Assembly (NCBI RefSeq): GCF_000001735.4
Contig: NC_003074.8
Coordinates: forward strand, 15,569,261-15,633,260
Source: Arabidopsis thaliana
Taxonomy: Eukaryota; Streptophyta; Magnoliopsida; Brassicales; Brassicaceae
Direction: 5' to 3'
DNA length: 64,000 nt
In this document: positions 1-10,537 of the stretch, piece after piece
Layout of the letters: every line of letters starts with the position of its first letter
How positions within the stretch are numbered: position 1 is the first letter of the stretch
Program-made: the position numbers and the translations under genes
The notes under the pieces: generated by a model
Seen by the model: the letters and a program-made list of their open reading frames with translations, nothing else
What the model was told of the DNA's origin: nothing
Databases searched by the model: none

Positions 1-474
1 AATGCGAGGCGCTTTCACAAACAATCAGGTACTCGGTTTAAGCTCGGTTTGACAGGTTCAACAAACTTAAATGTATATAATGAATGAGATCTATTGGTTT
101 AGATATGGGTGACTCGGTATAACCGGTCAGAGCAATGGGCTGGAGGGCTTTTGATGTACCAGAGCCGTGGTGAAGACACACTACAAGTTTGGTCCGACAG
201 GTACACCATACTTAATTGCTCCTATTGTCTTTGGTTTAACTATAAGCTTTATCTTTAACTGCTGTTTGTGTGATGAAACAGAGATCGGTCCATTGAGAAC
301 AAGGACATAGTGTTGTGGTATACACTAGGGTTCCATCACGTACCGTGCCAAGAAGATTTTCCAGTGATGCCAACAATAGCATCTAGCTTTGAACTTAAAC
401 CGGTCAATTTCTTCGAATCGAACCCGGTACTTGGGATTTCACCTTTCTTCGAGAAAGACTTACCAGTCTGTTAA
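1..474 (+). CDS. Copper-containing primary amine oxidase, C-terminal exons (5' end outside window)
   Basis: The last three exons of a plant copper amine oxidase, an enzyme that oxidises primary amines such as putrescine to aldehyde, ammonia and hydrogen peroxide in the apoplast or peroxisome. Exons are 1-28 (ending AFTNNQ), 103-200 and 282-474, joined by GT-AG introns 29-102 and 201-281; the phases match at both joins. The protein reads [16 protein letters not shown], then [20 protein letters not shown] and the end FFEKDLPVC with stop TAA 472-474. The family's C-terminal block holds the H-x-H-less '[13 protein letters not shown]' strand region near the copper site; the TPQ cofactor tyrosine lies upstream and is not in view. 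No frame damage is seen. By my memory of A. thaliana gene order this is the At3g43670 position. It converges with the MADS-box gene fragment on the other strand. Confidence 0.93.
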
Positions 475-1179
475 ACCAGATGCTTCATCTTATTCGACAC
501 TGTGCATTTTCAAATGTCATGTGTAGACTTTTCTGATTATAAATGTTGTGCATATTCTATTGATATATGTATATCAGTATATGAAATCAACATGCTCTTG
601 ATATTCAATTATTTATCTGCAACAGTATATGAGTATCATCTAAAGATGTTGCAGAGCACATTTTGGTATTATACAGTAGTTACTTTGGCAACGAAAAAGT
701 GACCCCACTAGAATGAAGAAGTAGAGTGATGCATTAAGAAGGTAATGAGGATAATCTAAGAAACAGAGAATGTTGCAGAGTTTTCACTCGCAAAGACTAA
801 CTCAGACAAAAGAGATCAATTTGGCATCCATTGATTAGACCACCTTAAATACACAAAAGAAAGTTCAAGTTTTTTTTTTTCAGATACCTTTCTTAGAGAC
901 ACCCTTGCCTTAGTGATGAAGGAGAATTTCTAAACACTTATTATTGAAACTAAAGTAGCTTTGAGCTAATTTTGAAGACAAGTTTTGTGTACTTTACAGG
1001 GAAAATCACAAAAAGGCTCAGCCTTGTCGTATTCTTACAAGATTAAAAAACAATAAACAACATGAATCTACTAGAGATCGTTACAAACACAAAAACATAA
1101 ATGGTAATTATTACCTAATGAACAGATCAATTTAGAGTTCAAAAAAACCCTAATTAACTAGTGTTAAGCTATAAACTAA
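475..1179. other. Convergent intergenic region and 3' UTRs
   Basis: Lies between the stop codons of the amine oxidase (+) and the MADS-box 3' part (-), so it should hold both 3' UTRs. It is AT-rich. The only ORF of note (502-702) has no recognisable domain and no codon-like pattern; I see no gene. Confidence 0.6.
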
Positions 1180-1879
1180 CTAAACCAGAGGCCATTCCAT
1201 TGCTTCTTCGCTTAAGTATTCACTAATATCGATCATAAACTCGTCTTTTTCGTTAGTTGAGGAATGATCTTGAAGTGGAACCTCAAGGTTTTCGTTATTA
1301 AAATCCTTGAATAGATTTTCCCAAAAGCTCTGATCCTCAGTGAAAAGCGTTGATGTCTGTGTTTCTTGGGGTACACTCATTCCGTTCTTCTCTTCCTCTA
1401 TTTCACATAAGCTGTCAACAAATCCAAGATTAACATTAACCAAGTAACCAGATTGATCATCATTAACTAAGTAACCAGATTGATCAAATAATGACTCATC
1501 AACAAAGAAGATATGATTTTGATCAAAACAAGTAACTTGTGACGACCGAGGCTCGCCATGGTTCTGATAAAAGCAAACAATTTGTGAGGAATTCGGAGAA
1601 TAGGTACTAGGGTTTTGACCAAAATTAGAAGCAATTTGAGAAGAAGACAGAGTAGAGGTACTAGGGTTTTGACCAAAATCAGAAGCAATTTGTGAGAAAG
1701 GAGAAGAAAACCCACCATGATTGAATATCTCGTCGGTGCTAGGTTTTTGATCGGAAACAAATTGTGATTTTTCTTTCTTTTCGAGACAATCCATCAGATG
1801 CTTCCTCGTTCTCATCAGACGATCCTCAATTATTTTTAATTCAGAGATATCGTCGCAGTTACGGTAGAGGTCAGGGTCT
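1180..1879 (-). pseudogene. Type I MADS-box gene, 3' part, separated from its MADS domain by insertions
   Basis: Open for about 233 codons on the minus strand, from DPDLYRNCDDIS to EAMEWPLV and stop TAG at 1180-1182. It continues the MADS-box exon found at 21651-21981: the latter ends in GFWWED at the GGTCT target duplication, and this part resumes in the same frame with PDLYRN. The K-like stretch ISELKIIEDRLMRTRKHLMD suits the region after a type I MADS domain. The C-terminal half is Q/N/S-rich with two internal duplications: a 17-residue unit around SQIASxFGQNPST (about 1606-1692) and DQSGYLVN twice (about 1445-1490). There are no stops in this part, so coding ability was lost recently. An apparent ORF extending to 2001 is an artefact that runs into the LTR. 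Subgroup (M-alpha-like) is an inference. Confidence 0.82.
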
Positions 1880-2260
1880 TGATAAGCCTGTGACTTATCG
1901 GAACAAGAAATAAGGGTAGAGTGAGAGATATACGCCTTATGCGACGGAGAGTTAAGAGAGAGAAATAGAAATGATATTGAAATGATTATGTTTGATAACA
2001 ACCCTAATGGGGAAAGTTTTCCTTAAATACTAAAGACCCCCAAAACCCTTAAAACACATAAACCCTTAACACCACAAAACGGTGCGCTTTGTCCTTAGAC
2101 TTATTGAGTAGAAGCAGAGCTTCTGAACCATCCAGAGTCTCTTCTTCCTTAGCCACTTTTGTTCAGGACTTTCCTGAGATACTTCTCCAAAGCTCTTGCC
2201 TTTCTTCCGCCACTTCTCATCTTCCTCCTCATCTTTCCCAATGCAACCCTGAGCCTATCA
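1880..2260 (-). repeat. 3' LTR of the chromovirus
   Basis: 381 bp, matched almost base for base by 17412-17792. On the minus strand it begins TGATAGGCTC and ends GCTTATCA. The polyprotein reading frame runs into the LTR and stops at 2149, which explains why the last 37 or so codons of the integrase ORF recur at 17681-17881. Confidence 0.93.
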
Positions 2261-3378
2261 ATGCTCTCCCGCAGGAGATTGATCTTGTCCTCAAGATCGA
2301 ACTTTGGAAACTGTTGCACAAGTGTGATCAAAGGTTCCAGCTCGGATAACCCACTCCATTGCACTAAAACCTCTGCACTGTTTCCTGATTCTGCTTTTCT
2401 GATGTCAAGTAGCTTCTCAGGACCCACCGCCCATTCCAGCAAAGGGGTCATGATCTTGGGTAGCTCCTGAGGGCTGTAGGCTGCATGCACGGCCAGCTTC
2501 AGCTGGGGGACATGGAATACCGGGTCAATGTGGCTGTGAGCAGGGAGTTTCAACTTATAAGCCACATTGCCCACTTTACTGATTATCTGATACGGGCCAA
2601 AGTAACGGGGAGCTAACTTCTCATTCTTCCTGTGAACCACTGAGTTCTGTCTATAAGGCCTCAGCTTTAAGTACACCCACTCGTCAACTTCAAACACAAC
2701 ATCTCTCCTGTGTTTATTAGCATCTTTACACATCCTGTTCTGTGCTAGGACCAAGTTTTCTCTCAATTCCATTAGGATACCATCTCTGTCTCTAAGCAGC
2801 TCTTCAACATTAGCATTTGGAGTAGGGACATCGCCATACCTGATCATTGCAGGAGGCTCTCTTCCATAGACTGCCATGAATGGTGTGGTCTTAGTAGCAG
2901 AATGGTAGGATGTATTATACCAGTATTCCGCCCAAGGCAACCATTGAATCCAAGTAGTTGGACGTCTACCCGTGAAGCATCGCAAATATGATTCCAAACA
3001 CCTGTTGTCCACCTCGGTTTGGCCATCCGTTTGGGGATGGTAAGCAAAGCTCTTGTGAAGAGCGGTACCTTGTAACTTGAAGAGCTCAGTCCAGAAATGG
3101 CTCAAGAATATCTTATCTCTATCAGACACCATCATTGAGGGAAACTCGTGCAGTTTGATTACATCTCTGATAAATGCCTCTACTACTGTCTTTGCTGTGA
3201 ATGGGTGTTTTAATGCAATAAAGTGACCATATTTGCTCAACATGTCTACCACCACGAGAACCCTCTTGAGACTGGCAGTCCCTCCACGAAGTCTAAACTG
3301 ATGTCTTCCCAAGTCTGTTGAGGTATCGGAAGAGGAGCTAATAATCCAGCTGGAGAGAGTGTTAGAATACTTGTTCTC
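2149..3378 (-). pseudogene. Chromovirus integrase core and chromodomain
   Basis: The minus-strand ORF 2149-3312 holds the integrase catalytic core and the C-terminal domain, with WTELFKLQGTALHKSFAYHP and QTDGQTE, which carry the conserved GT..H...YHPQTDGQTE block including the catalytic glutamate. Then follow the GPYQIISKVGNVAYKL domain and a chromodomain (VLVQWSGLSELEPLITLVQQ, FPKFDLEDKI), which targets integration to heterochromatin in this group. The chromodomain is weak: the aromatic residue usual after the SGL(P)xxEATWE motif is replaced. The segment carrying the first catalytic aspartate (about 3250-3378) is broken by a frameshift (ORF begins at an irregular MGRHQF...). The end of the ORF lies inside the 3' LTR. 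Confidence 0.85.
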
Positions 3379-4179
3379 TTAACATACTTGACAGCCTTTG
3401 ATGAACTTAACAACATCACTTCTTATGCATGTCCAACACACCTCCTTAGTCAATCGTTTAAACGTTTTCAGAGCTCCTTCATGGCCTCCAACAACGCTTG
3501 TGTGGAACGTTTCCAGTAGTTTTGGAATGAAGGGAGTTACTACAGGTACTACAAGACAACCTTTCCTGTAAGGCACACCATCTTCCACAGTAAAATCTCC
3601 ATTTTTCTGACAGCCTTGTTCTATATCCTGCAACAGCTTACTCAATTCTTTATCTGCCTTGACTGCTTCTTTTAGAGCTGTTATGTCGATGGTGTGAGTA
3701 GCTTGCAATGTTAGCTGTGAGAACACCTCAGTCTGGGGTTTCCTGGACAGTGCGTCAGCCACCTTGTTGTCCACACCAGGCTTGTATTCAATCTTATACT
3801 TCAGCCCTATTAACTTCGAAGCCCATCGTTGCTGTATTGTGGAGACTGCGTTTTGATCTAGGAGGTGTTTCAAGCTCCGCTGATCTCTCTTGATAACAAA
3901 CTCCTTTCCCGCTAGGTAATGTTTCCACTTGGTAACAACCATTACTATTGCCAACAACTCTCTTTCGTAAACTGATTTAATCCTCCCTTGGCTTGAAAAA
4001 CCTTGACTGAGAAATGCAATTGGTCTCTTTTCCTGGGAGAGCACAACACCAATTCCTGTACCAGATGCATCGGTTTCCACAGTAAACTGCTTCTGAAAAT
4101 CTGGTAGAATCAAGACAGGGAGTTGAGTGACAGCCTTCTTCAATGCCTGAAACGAACTAGTGGCAGCCTCATTCCACAA
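3379..4179 (-). pseudogene. Chromovirus RNase H and integrase zinc finger
   Basis: 266 codons open on the minus strand. FTVETDASGTGIGVVLSQ is the gypsy RNase H start with its catalytic aspartate, ERELLAIVMVVTKWKHYL the catalytic-glutamate helix and DNKVADALSRKP its end. After it comes the H2C2 zinc-binding region of integrase (HTSVVGGHEGALKTFKRL ... GCQVC). Removes the RNA strand during reverse transcription in an intact element. The ORF stops at 3379 where the integrase core should begin. Confidence 0.88.
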
Positions 4180-5129
4180 GAAGCCATCTACTTAAGAGAT
4201 CTGTCAAAGGTCTTGCAATAAGGCCATAGTTTTTTACAAATCTGCGGTAGTAACCCGTTAAGCCTAGAAATCCGCTCAATTCTGTAACTGATTTTGGTTG
4301 AGGCCAGCTTAGTAATTTTGATCCGCAGCCACTCCTTGTGAAGAAATGATGTGTCCTAGATAAGATATCTTGGTACTTCCAAACACACACTTCTTCTCAT
4401 TGACGTAGAATTTATGAAATTTCAGCAGCTGAAGTACCGTCTCCAAGTGCTTCACGTGAGTCTTCATGTCGGGGCTAAAGACTAAGATGTCGTCAACCCG
4501 AAGGGCATTACTAAGAATTCGTAATGGCCTTGATGGGTTTTAAACGTAGTCTTCTCGACATCCTCCGCCTTCATTCTTATTTGAAAATATCCTGACTTTA
4601 AATCCAGCTTGGAGAACATCGCAACTCCTTTGAGCTCATCTAGTAGCTCCTCGATAACAGGAATGAGATACCTATCCGGAATAGTAGCTTTGTTGAGCGC
4701 TCTATAATCAACGCAGAATCTCCAGCCCCCATCTCTCTTCTTGACCAGTAGGATAGGGCTAGAGCAGGGACGGATCCACGTTGGTCTTGGGTGGGGCATG
4801 TGCCCTATACTGAATTCAATAAATATTATATAAGTTTGCACTATGTAGTTAAAAATGTACTTGGTGTAGTGGTTTTTTACTTAATGGTGCCCCACATTAA
4901 CCCAAGTTCAAGCTTTACTAATGTCTTTTTATTGATTTTTTTTTAACTGTGCCTTATATAGAATCATATCCTGGATCCGCCACTGGGCTTGAGTATTGGA
5001 TTATACTCGGACGTATAATCTGAGAGTCCAGCATCTCTCTGACCAACTTTTCAATCTCGTTTTTCTGTCCAAAAGAGTGCCTATAAGAACGCAGATTAAT
5101 CGATGAGGTACCATCCTACAAAGTGATCG
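4169..5129 (-). pseudogene. Chromovirus reverse transcriptase, broken by a deletion and a MITE
   Basis: RT blocks on the minus strand: [55 protein letters not shown] and MPFG. Immediately after MPFG (near 4496) the sequence jumps to [19 protein letters not shown] in another frame, so about 25 residues (the TNAP...F segment) leading into the catalytic DD are missing. Later text ([19 protein letters not shown]) is in a third frame. A MITE (4765-4985) interrupts the start of the domain just before SPILLVKK. Three independent lesions make the RT non-functional. Confidence 0.87.
4765..4985. mobile_element. 221-bp hAT-like MITE inside the chromovirus RT
   Basis: Ends are CAGGGACGGATCCA at 4765 and, read from the other strand, CAGTGGCGGATCCA at 4985, a 14-bp imperfect terminal inverted repeat. 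Flanks are GGCTAGAG (4757-4764) and GGCTTGAG (4986-4993), an 8-bp target duplication with one change, as expected for hAT. The interior is AT-rich with no coding sequence. Removing it restores the RT frame across the site. It is non-autonomous and needs a hAT transposase in trans. Confidence 0.88.
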
Positions 5130-5796
5130 CATGTTCCCTGTTACGGGAAGGAGGAAGCCCCTTTGGCATCTGAAACACTGATCCATAATTATCCAAGACT
5201 CTCTTAATGTCTTGCACAATTGCCTTTTTATCTTGCGGCTCATATGATCAAATAAAGTAGATAACTCCAGCAAGTAAGCTGCTCCAGTGTATTTAATCAC
5301 CCTTTCCATGGCTCTCAGAGAGACCTGTTCTCTGCATAATTCGGGATCACCATGAAGGGTAACCCATGTGTTACCAATCTGCCAGCTTAGTCTGAGTTGT
5401 CCCCATTTTGCTCTTGTGTCTCCTAACCTGGCCAGCCAAGAAAATCCCAACACCACATCTAAATCCCCCAAATCAAAAAGCAAGAAATCCTCTATAAATT
5501 CGATGCCTTGAACTTCCAGTGCTATGTCTGCACATTTACCGCTTCCTCTTATTACTCTACCTCCACCAACCTTTACTCCAAAGCCTCTGGTTTCTGTGAC
5601 TCGCCAACCTTTGTGTTTCACTATGCCTTCGTGAATGAAGCAACTCGTGGCCCCAAAATCTATCAGTATTACCACGCTTGTGCTCCTAATGTATCCACGC
5701 ATCTTAATGGATTTACCCCTCGAGTTTTCTTACATAGTGCCTAGTGAGAGTATCTGCAAGCCTTCCTCTGCTTCAGCTTCTTCATCATCCAAAGGT
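5130..5796 (-). pseudogene. Chromovirus aspartic protease region
   Basis: Minus strand: VVILIDFGATSCFIHE is the retropepsin active-site loop, with D-F-G where D-S-G/D-T-G is usual, followed by VVLGFSWLARLGD, the second conserved strand. Upstream is an acidic linker (LDDEEAEAEEGLQIL). A stop codon lies between the linker and the protease at the TAA of minus-strand ACTATGTAAGAAAAC (near 5732); the second copy of this stretch at 15131-15418 has TCA there and stays open. The host gag resumes at 16209, on the far side of the Tat element. Confidence 0.83.
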
Positions 5797-6587
5797 TGTG
5801 AGAGTCAAAACTCGCACAATAGAAATTGTTTTAAGGGTTTCTTCAAAGAACGAGTCTTTGTGAGATTCTCAAAGAACAACAGAATTGTTGATTACCGCAG
5901 ACGGTGTTCTTGGTTGTATTATTGAAATAGTAAGAATTTGATCGTACAAGTGTTTTTGAATATGAAAATAAGTGTTTTTGCTTTCAAAGTCAGAGCGTTT
6001 TTGATAGCCTTAAGTTGAGAGCCTCTCTCCTTTTCTCAGAAGTTCTTTATATAGGGCTTTAATAGATCGCTTCTCGCGATATTCTCGGAAGATTTCTCCT
6101 TATCTCAGAGCTGGCGAAGGAGATTTATCTTTATCTTCCGAAGATTCTGGAAATCCCTATATTTGGTGATATCCTCGGAGATTTTCTAATCTCTTCCGGG
6201 TTTTTCGGAAATGGTATGTTTGATCACATATTGGTTAAGTCATTTCTTGAATGTTCTGTCCCGATCCGATGTTCCTCCGAGCCGGGTTGAGTTGGCTCTC
6301 AGGTTGTGGTTGAGTGGCTCGGACTTTGTTAATCGAATGATGCGCTCCTGAGGCATCTTAAGGTCCGCCTCGGGGTGATTCTCCGGATTGCTGTCCGAGG
6401 CGCTTCAAGATCAGGTCGGGGAATCCTTTGTGGCGATGTTCCGAGGCGTTTTTGGCGTCGCCTCGGGACATTTCCTCGACATAATCCCCGAGGTGTTTTG
6501 GGCTTGGCTCGGGATGGTTCTTCGACAAGGTCGCCGAGGCGTTAAACATGGTCGGCTCGGTTTATTAGGTGGAATCCGACCCCAACA
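5797..6587 (-). repeat. 3' LTR of the Tat element
   Basis: 791 bp. Differs from 15419-16208 at roughly 15 positions including one single-base gap (hand count). A run TATATAGGGC near 6052 on the plus strand is matched in the other LTR. Confidence 0.92.
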
Positions 6588-6856
6588 GTTTGTCCCCCAG
6601 CTCATTGACTTGGCAGTGAGACGATGAGCTTCATAGATAGGTTCCCAAGCCGACTGTTTATCTCTTTAGACTTAGTTGTCGCTTCATCTTCCCGGACGGT
6701 CAAACTTCCGTTGCGTGCCGCCGATTTTATTTTTTAAGAAGTGGAAACGTTTCTCGCTTATTCCCGAGGATGACGCGGGTGTTTCCTTCTTCCGAGCCCA
6801 CGCGCTTAAACGCGTTTCAATTGTTTGATGCGGACCCGACGCGCCTCCAAAAATTC

Positions 6857-6864
6857 TATATATA
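6857..6864 (+). promoter_or_regulatory. Candidate TATA box of the antisense gene
   Basis: TATATATA lies in a GC-balanced stretch about 80-100 bp before the first long plus-strand ORF of the Tat element and in the right direction for it. It suggests the antisense gene has its own promoter. Inference from spacing and motif only. Confidence 0.45.
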
Positions 6865-6940
6865 TGGCGAGCTATTCCTTCGGGAGTTCACTTGAAGTTT
6901 TCGAAGAAAATAAACAAGGTTTGCTTCCTTCTCTCTGATC

Positions 6941-9009
6941 TTGATATTTCTATATCGTTCTTTCTTTTCCGGTGAAGCTCCCCCGTTCTTTTGTCATTTT
7001 TGGTCGTTTCTCATCTCATCGATCGTCCCCGAGCCAAAAATTAGTTCCTGTCAACCTCTTTCGACCCCGAGCGCTTCTCTCGTCGATTCCAGCGACTCGA
7101 ATCACCCAGACGACCTTCCTCCAATCTATAAATGGAGAGCGGTTTGGACGTCTTCTGAAGATGAAGCTGTATCTTCTTTGAGTGCCCCCGAGCAGATGAC
7201 CTCTTTCATGGCTCGGGAAGATACCAACGTCGATATTGCTCGAGAATTGGATCTGCCCGATGATCCCGAGCCGCCTCTCGTTCGGAGATCCCTTGCTCCT
7301 ATGGTTGATGAAGCCGGGACATCCAATTGGCGAGATGTGCCCGAGCCTTTAATGCCGACGATAAAGAATGCCGACGATGAGTCGTATACCGACAACTTCT
7401 TCTACGTGGCTCTCGGAGATGCTGTTCACAATGATCTTCTCGGGACGGTTCTGACGAGATCGGGAACTTTGGGTAGTTGTAGTTAGCGATCTATTTATGT
7501 CCGACGCGATTTATATAATTTGTTTCTTTTTCAAACTAGTTTTTCCTTTGTTGCAGAACGCACCCTCAAGTTCCTCGAGCCGATTCCTGACGATTTCCTC
7601 TCGGCTTATCACGCGTTATCAGCTCGGAAGTGTGATTGGTCGAAACATTTCTCTCGGGATCGAGTCAAACAAGCCCTCCGTCTTCTTCACGGCGTTTCCT
7701 ATCCCTCCAGTTTAGAATCTTCAGACCATCGTACTCAATTCTTCGTCGATATGCAGTCAACTAAACTCAGTTTGAGGGAGGTGTACGCGAAGAAGAAGGA
7801 AGATAAAGAGAGACGTTTGGCCGAGGATAAACGCCTCGCAGAAGCAAGGTTAATTTCGCCGCGGGCGGCTTCTCCAGAAGCGACTCAAGACCAGGATGTT
7901 GCTCCCGATGTTGCGGCCCCAGTTGACCCGGCGCCTGCTGAGTCTCAAGAGGTCGATCCTACCGCTGCTGCGCCTTTGCCCGAGGCGATTGTCGCGCTGC
8001 CTGCGAGCGACAAGGCGATGGGTAAACGTGTGCGGACGGATGATTCATCGTGCAAGAAAAAGAGCAAGAAGAAGAAGGCCTCGAGTGCCGAGGCGGGAAA
8101 AGAGCTCCCTATCTTTGAAGATCGGGTAGCCTCCGCGAACCTCCTCGGTGGGTGCGCCTATCCTTTGCTTTCTCCTCCGGATACTCTTCTGGAGTCGCGG
8201 AAGTATGCTGAAACGGCTTCCCACTTCTTGCCGGTAAGTGCCTATTCAATTTTTTCATTTTTCATGTCTGGATCTCCGATCTGTAATTTTCTTTCTTTGT
8301 TCTCTAGGTTGTCGCCTCATTGAACCGAATGGTGCATTCGTACGATTCGGCCATGAGGAACAACATGGAGGCGGCCAACAGGTTGGCCGAGATGATGCTC
8401 GGATCCAAGCTGCCGAGCGAGAAAGAGATGAGGCGCTCTCCCAAGCTGCCGCGCCGAAAATAGCGAAGGAGGAGGCCGAAAAGGAGGCTTTCGTGAACAA
8501 GGCGAACGCCATTAAGATGGCCGAGCTGAACCTGAGGGCGGACTCCGAGGTTGTTCGTCTCAAACGCATGCTGACCGAGGCGAGGGGGCTCCGCGATAAC
8601 GAACTGGCTCGGGCTTCTCAAATGGCAAGGCGCGAGGCCTCCGAGGCCAAACTTAAGGCCGCCGCAGAAAGTGTTGCTTCTTGACGGGATTAATGATCAG
8701 TTTATGTATTTATCCCAAGCGCGGGGTAATGCGCAACTGATCAAGGCACTCGAGGAGGGTGGAGTGCTGGCGACCGAGAAGGACCAGGTTGAGGAATGGC
8801 TGAAAGACTTCGCCAATGTCGAGGTTGACTTTGCCAATTTTATCGCCGAGCTGAAAGAGGAACTCAAGGCTCCTACTCCCGACCCCACTCCTTTAAGTCC
8901 GGGTGGTCACAGATCGGTCGAGACTCTTGCCGACGAGGCGGGGGTCATTGATCAGTTTGGATCACTTCTGCCTGCCGAGGATATTCGCCTGTCTGAAGAG
9001 CTCGACTAA
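6941..9009 (+). pseudogene. Antisense accessory gene of the Tat element (three exons, coiled coil)
   Basis: Coding sequence opposite to gag-pol, between pol and the 3' LTR. Exon 1 ends at 7472 (TRSGTLG), intron 7473-7556, exon 2 7557-8233, intron 8234-8307 (GTAAGT...CTCTAG), exon 3 from 8308; phases agree at both joins. The true start codon is uncertain, because the open frame at 6941 opens on TTG. Exon 2 encodes RTLKFLEPIPDDFLSAYHAL, a K/R-rich block (KKKSKKKK, about 8055-8078) like a nuclear signal, and an A/P-rich linker. Exon 3 encodes a long charged coiled coil (RIQAAERERDEALSQAAAPK onward). One-base shifts near 8395 and near 8670 break the frame before the final part ending DIRLSEELD. 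Such antisense ORFs are known from Tat-lineage elements, function unknown. Confidence 0.72.
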
Positions 9010-9640
9010 ATACCCGACGCGGGGTCTTTTGTTTTTTTTTGTCATTGTTTTTTTTTTGTTTTGTTAATCTGTTCGGTTTATTGTACTTGCGCCTGGATGG
9101 CTTTATCCAATGATTTGTAGAACCTATGCCTGGACGGCTTTATCCATTTTGCAATTTGAAATACTTGGTGGGATTCTAAAAACCCGAACCGTTTTATTGC
9201 CTGATATGATTCAGTTTAAGTGTGGGTGAAGCTTTTCGGTTGCGATCCGATCCGATTCACCCTTTGACCAGCGTTTAAAAACGAGCTGGGGTACCGGTGA
9301 GTGAGTATGACCGGGTTTCCGAAGATAGAAATTTCTTTTCAGAAATAATCTGAAAGAATTTATCTTGTATTTATATAGCGCGCTGTAGCCGAGCAGGCGT
9401 AAAAGATACTCCGAGCCGTCGTTCATCGTATTTAGCCGAAGCGTTTAAAAGTTGTGAATCAAACTTATTATTTATGTCGAAGCCAGTACTTGTACAAAAT
9501 AATGAGTGGGAGTATGGATATACGGACCCATTCCCCCCCTTTTTAATGGGGGGGTAGCTGAACTCGTCCGAAGACGAGCTGCCTACATACCCTTTTCAGG
9601 GATCAAGCCACCTCGTAGTTCAAGTTTAGTCACCTCGGAT
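9010..9640. other. Non-coding spacer between antisense gene and pol of the Tat element
   Basis: Contains T-runs after the antisense stop (about 9032-9060), a GGCTTTATCCA word repeated at 9098 and 9136, and a C/G run at 9534-9555. The two genes converge here, so it probably carries both 3' ends. No gene seen. Confidence 0.5.
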
Positions 9641-10495
9641 TTAGTTGTAGTATTTCCTTAGGTGGATTGCGTTCCAGGATCTTGGAACGGCTTTGCCGCT
9701 TAAGTCTGCGGGCTCATATACTCCGGGTCGGATAACTTTAGAGATCAAGTATGGTCCTTTCCAGTTTGTCTCGAGCTTTCCAGCGTTTGGTTCAGCGGTG
9801 TTCTGAAAAACTTTTCGGAGGACCCGATCTCCTTCATGGAATCTTCGCTGTCGAACGTTTGAGTTATAATGACGAGCCGTTTCATTCTGATAATTTTGTA
9901 TGCGAACCAAGGCTGAATCTCTTCGTTCATCGATCAAATCGAGTTCGTCGAGGAGCCTCTGAGTATTATCAGAGTTGTTTTCGGGAGATAGACTCCTACG
10001 TAGGCTCGGTACTATCATTTCGGCCGGAATTATGCATTTCGTTCCGTATACTAAGGCGAAAGGGGTTTCTCCTGTGGCTCGGCGAGGAGTTGTTCGATGC
10101 GACCATAGAACACCTTCGAGTTCGTCAGACCAAGAGCCCTTTTTAGCATCGAGCAGTTTTCTCAATCCGTCGAGGATTGTTTAGTTAGCAGCCTCGGCTT
10201 GGCCGTTTCCTTGGGGATATCGTGGTGTTAACTTGCTAAGTCGAATTCCCCATTTATCACAGAAGCCTTGGAAGCGGGTTGATATAAACTGCCACCCGTT
10301 ATCCGTAACGATCTCATAAGGTATCCCGTGGCGACATAGGATATGTTTCCACACGAAGTTCTCGACTTGAGCGTCCTTTATACTGGCGTAAGATTCGGCC
10401 TCTATCCACTTAGAGAAATAGTCGGTCAAGACGAGAACTAACTTTTTCTGCTTCGAGGGATGCATAGGTCCAATTATGTCCATTGACCATCGCAT
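9641..10495 (-). pseudogene. Tat element integrase (two ORF pieces)
   Basis: ORF 10181-10495 gives [20 protein letters not shown] (first catalytic aspartate), [20 protein letters not shown] (second aspartate) and [14 protein letters not shown] (glutamate), then a stop after AAN. ORF 9641-10165 continues with the rest of the core and the C-terminal domain (SHRTTPRRATGETPFALVYG, GPYLISKVIRPGVYEPADL) to stop NAIHLRKYYN. No chromodomain follows, as expected for the Tat lineage. Joins viral cDNA to chromosomal DNA in a live copy. The break at 10170-10181 is a stop within a still recognisable frame. Confidence 0.87.
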
Positions 10496-10537
10496 GAATG
10501 GATACGGCGAGGCGATTGATGATAAGAGCTCGGCTGG

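Noticed and set aside
1880-2001. The N-terminal 40 residues of the 273-codon ORF at 1180-2001 (a signal-peptide-like start)
   Set aside because: The same peptide begins the ORF at 17345-17533; it is translated LTR sequence fused by insertion to the MADS 3' part, not a real start.
5508-5925. Plus-strand ORFs at 5508-5744, 5635-5925, 15007-15354 and 15257-15547
   Set aside because: They are antisense shadows of the chromovirus protease and Tat LTR and recur only because that segment is duplicated.
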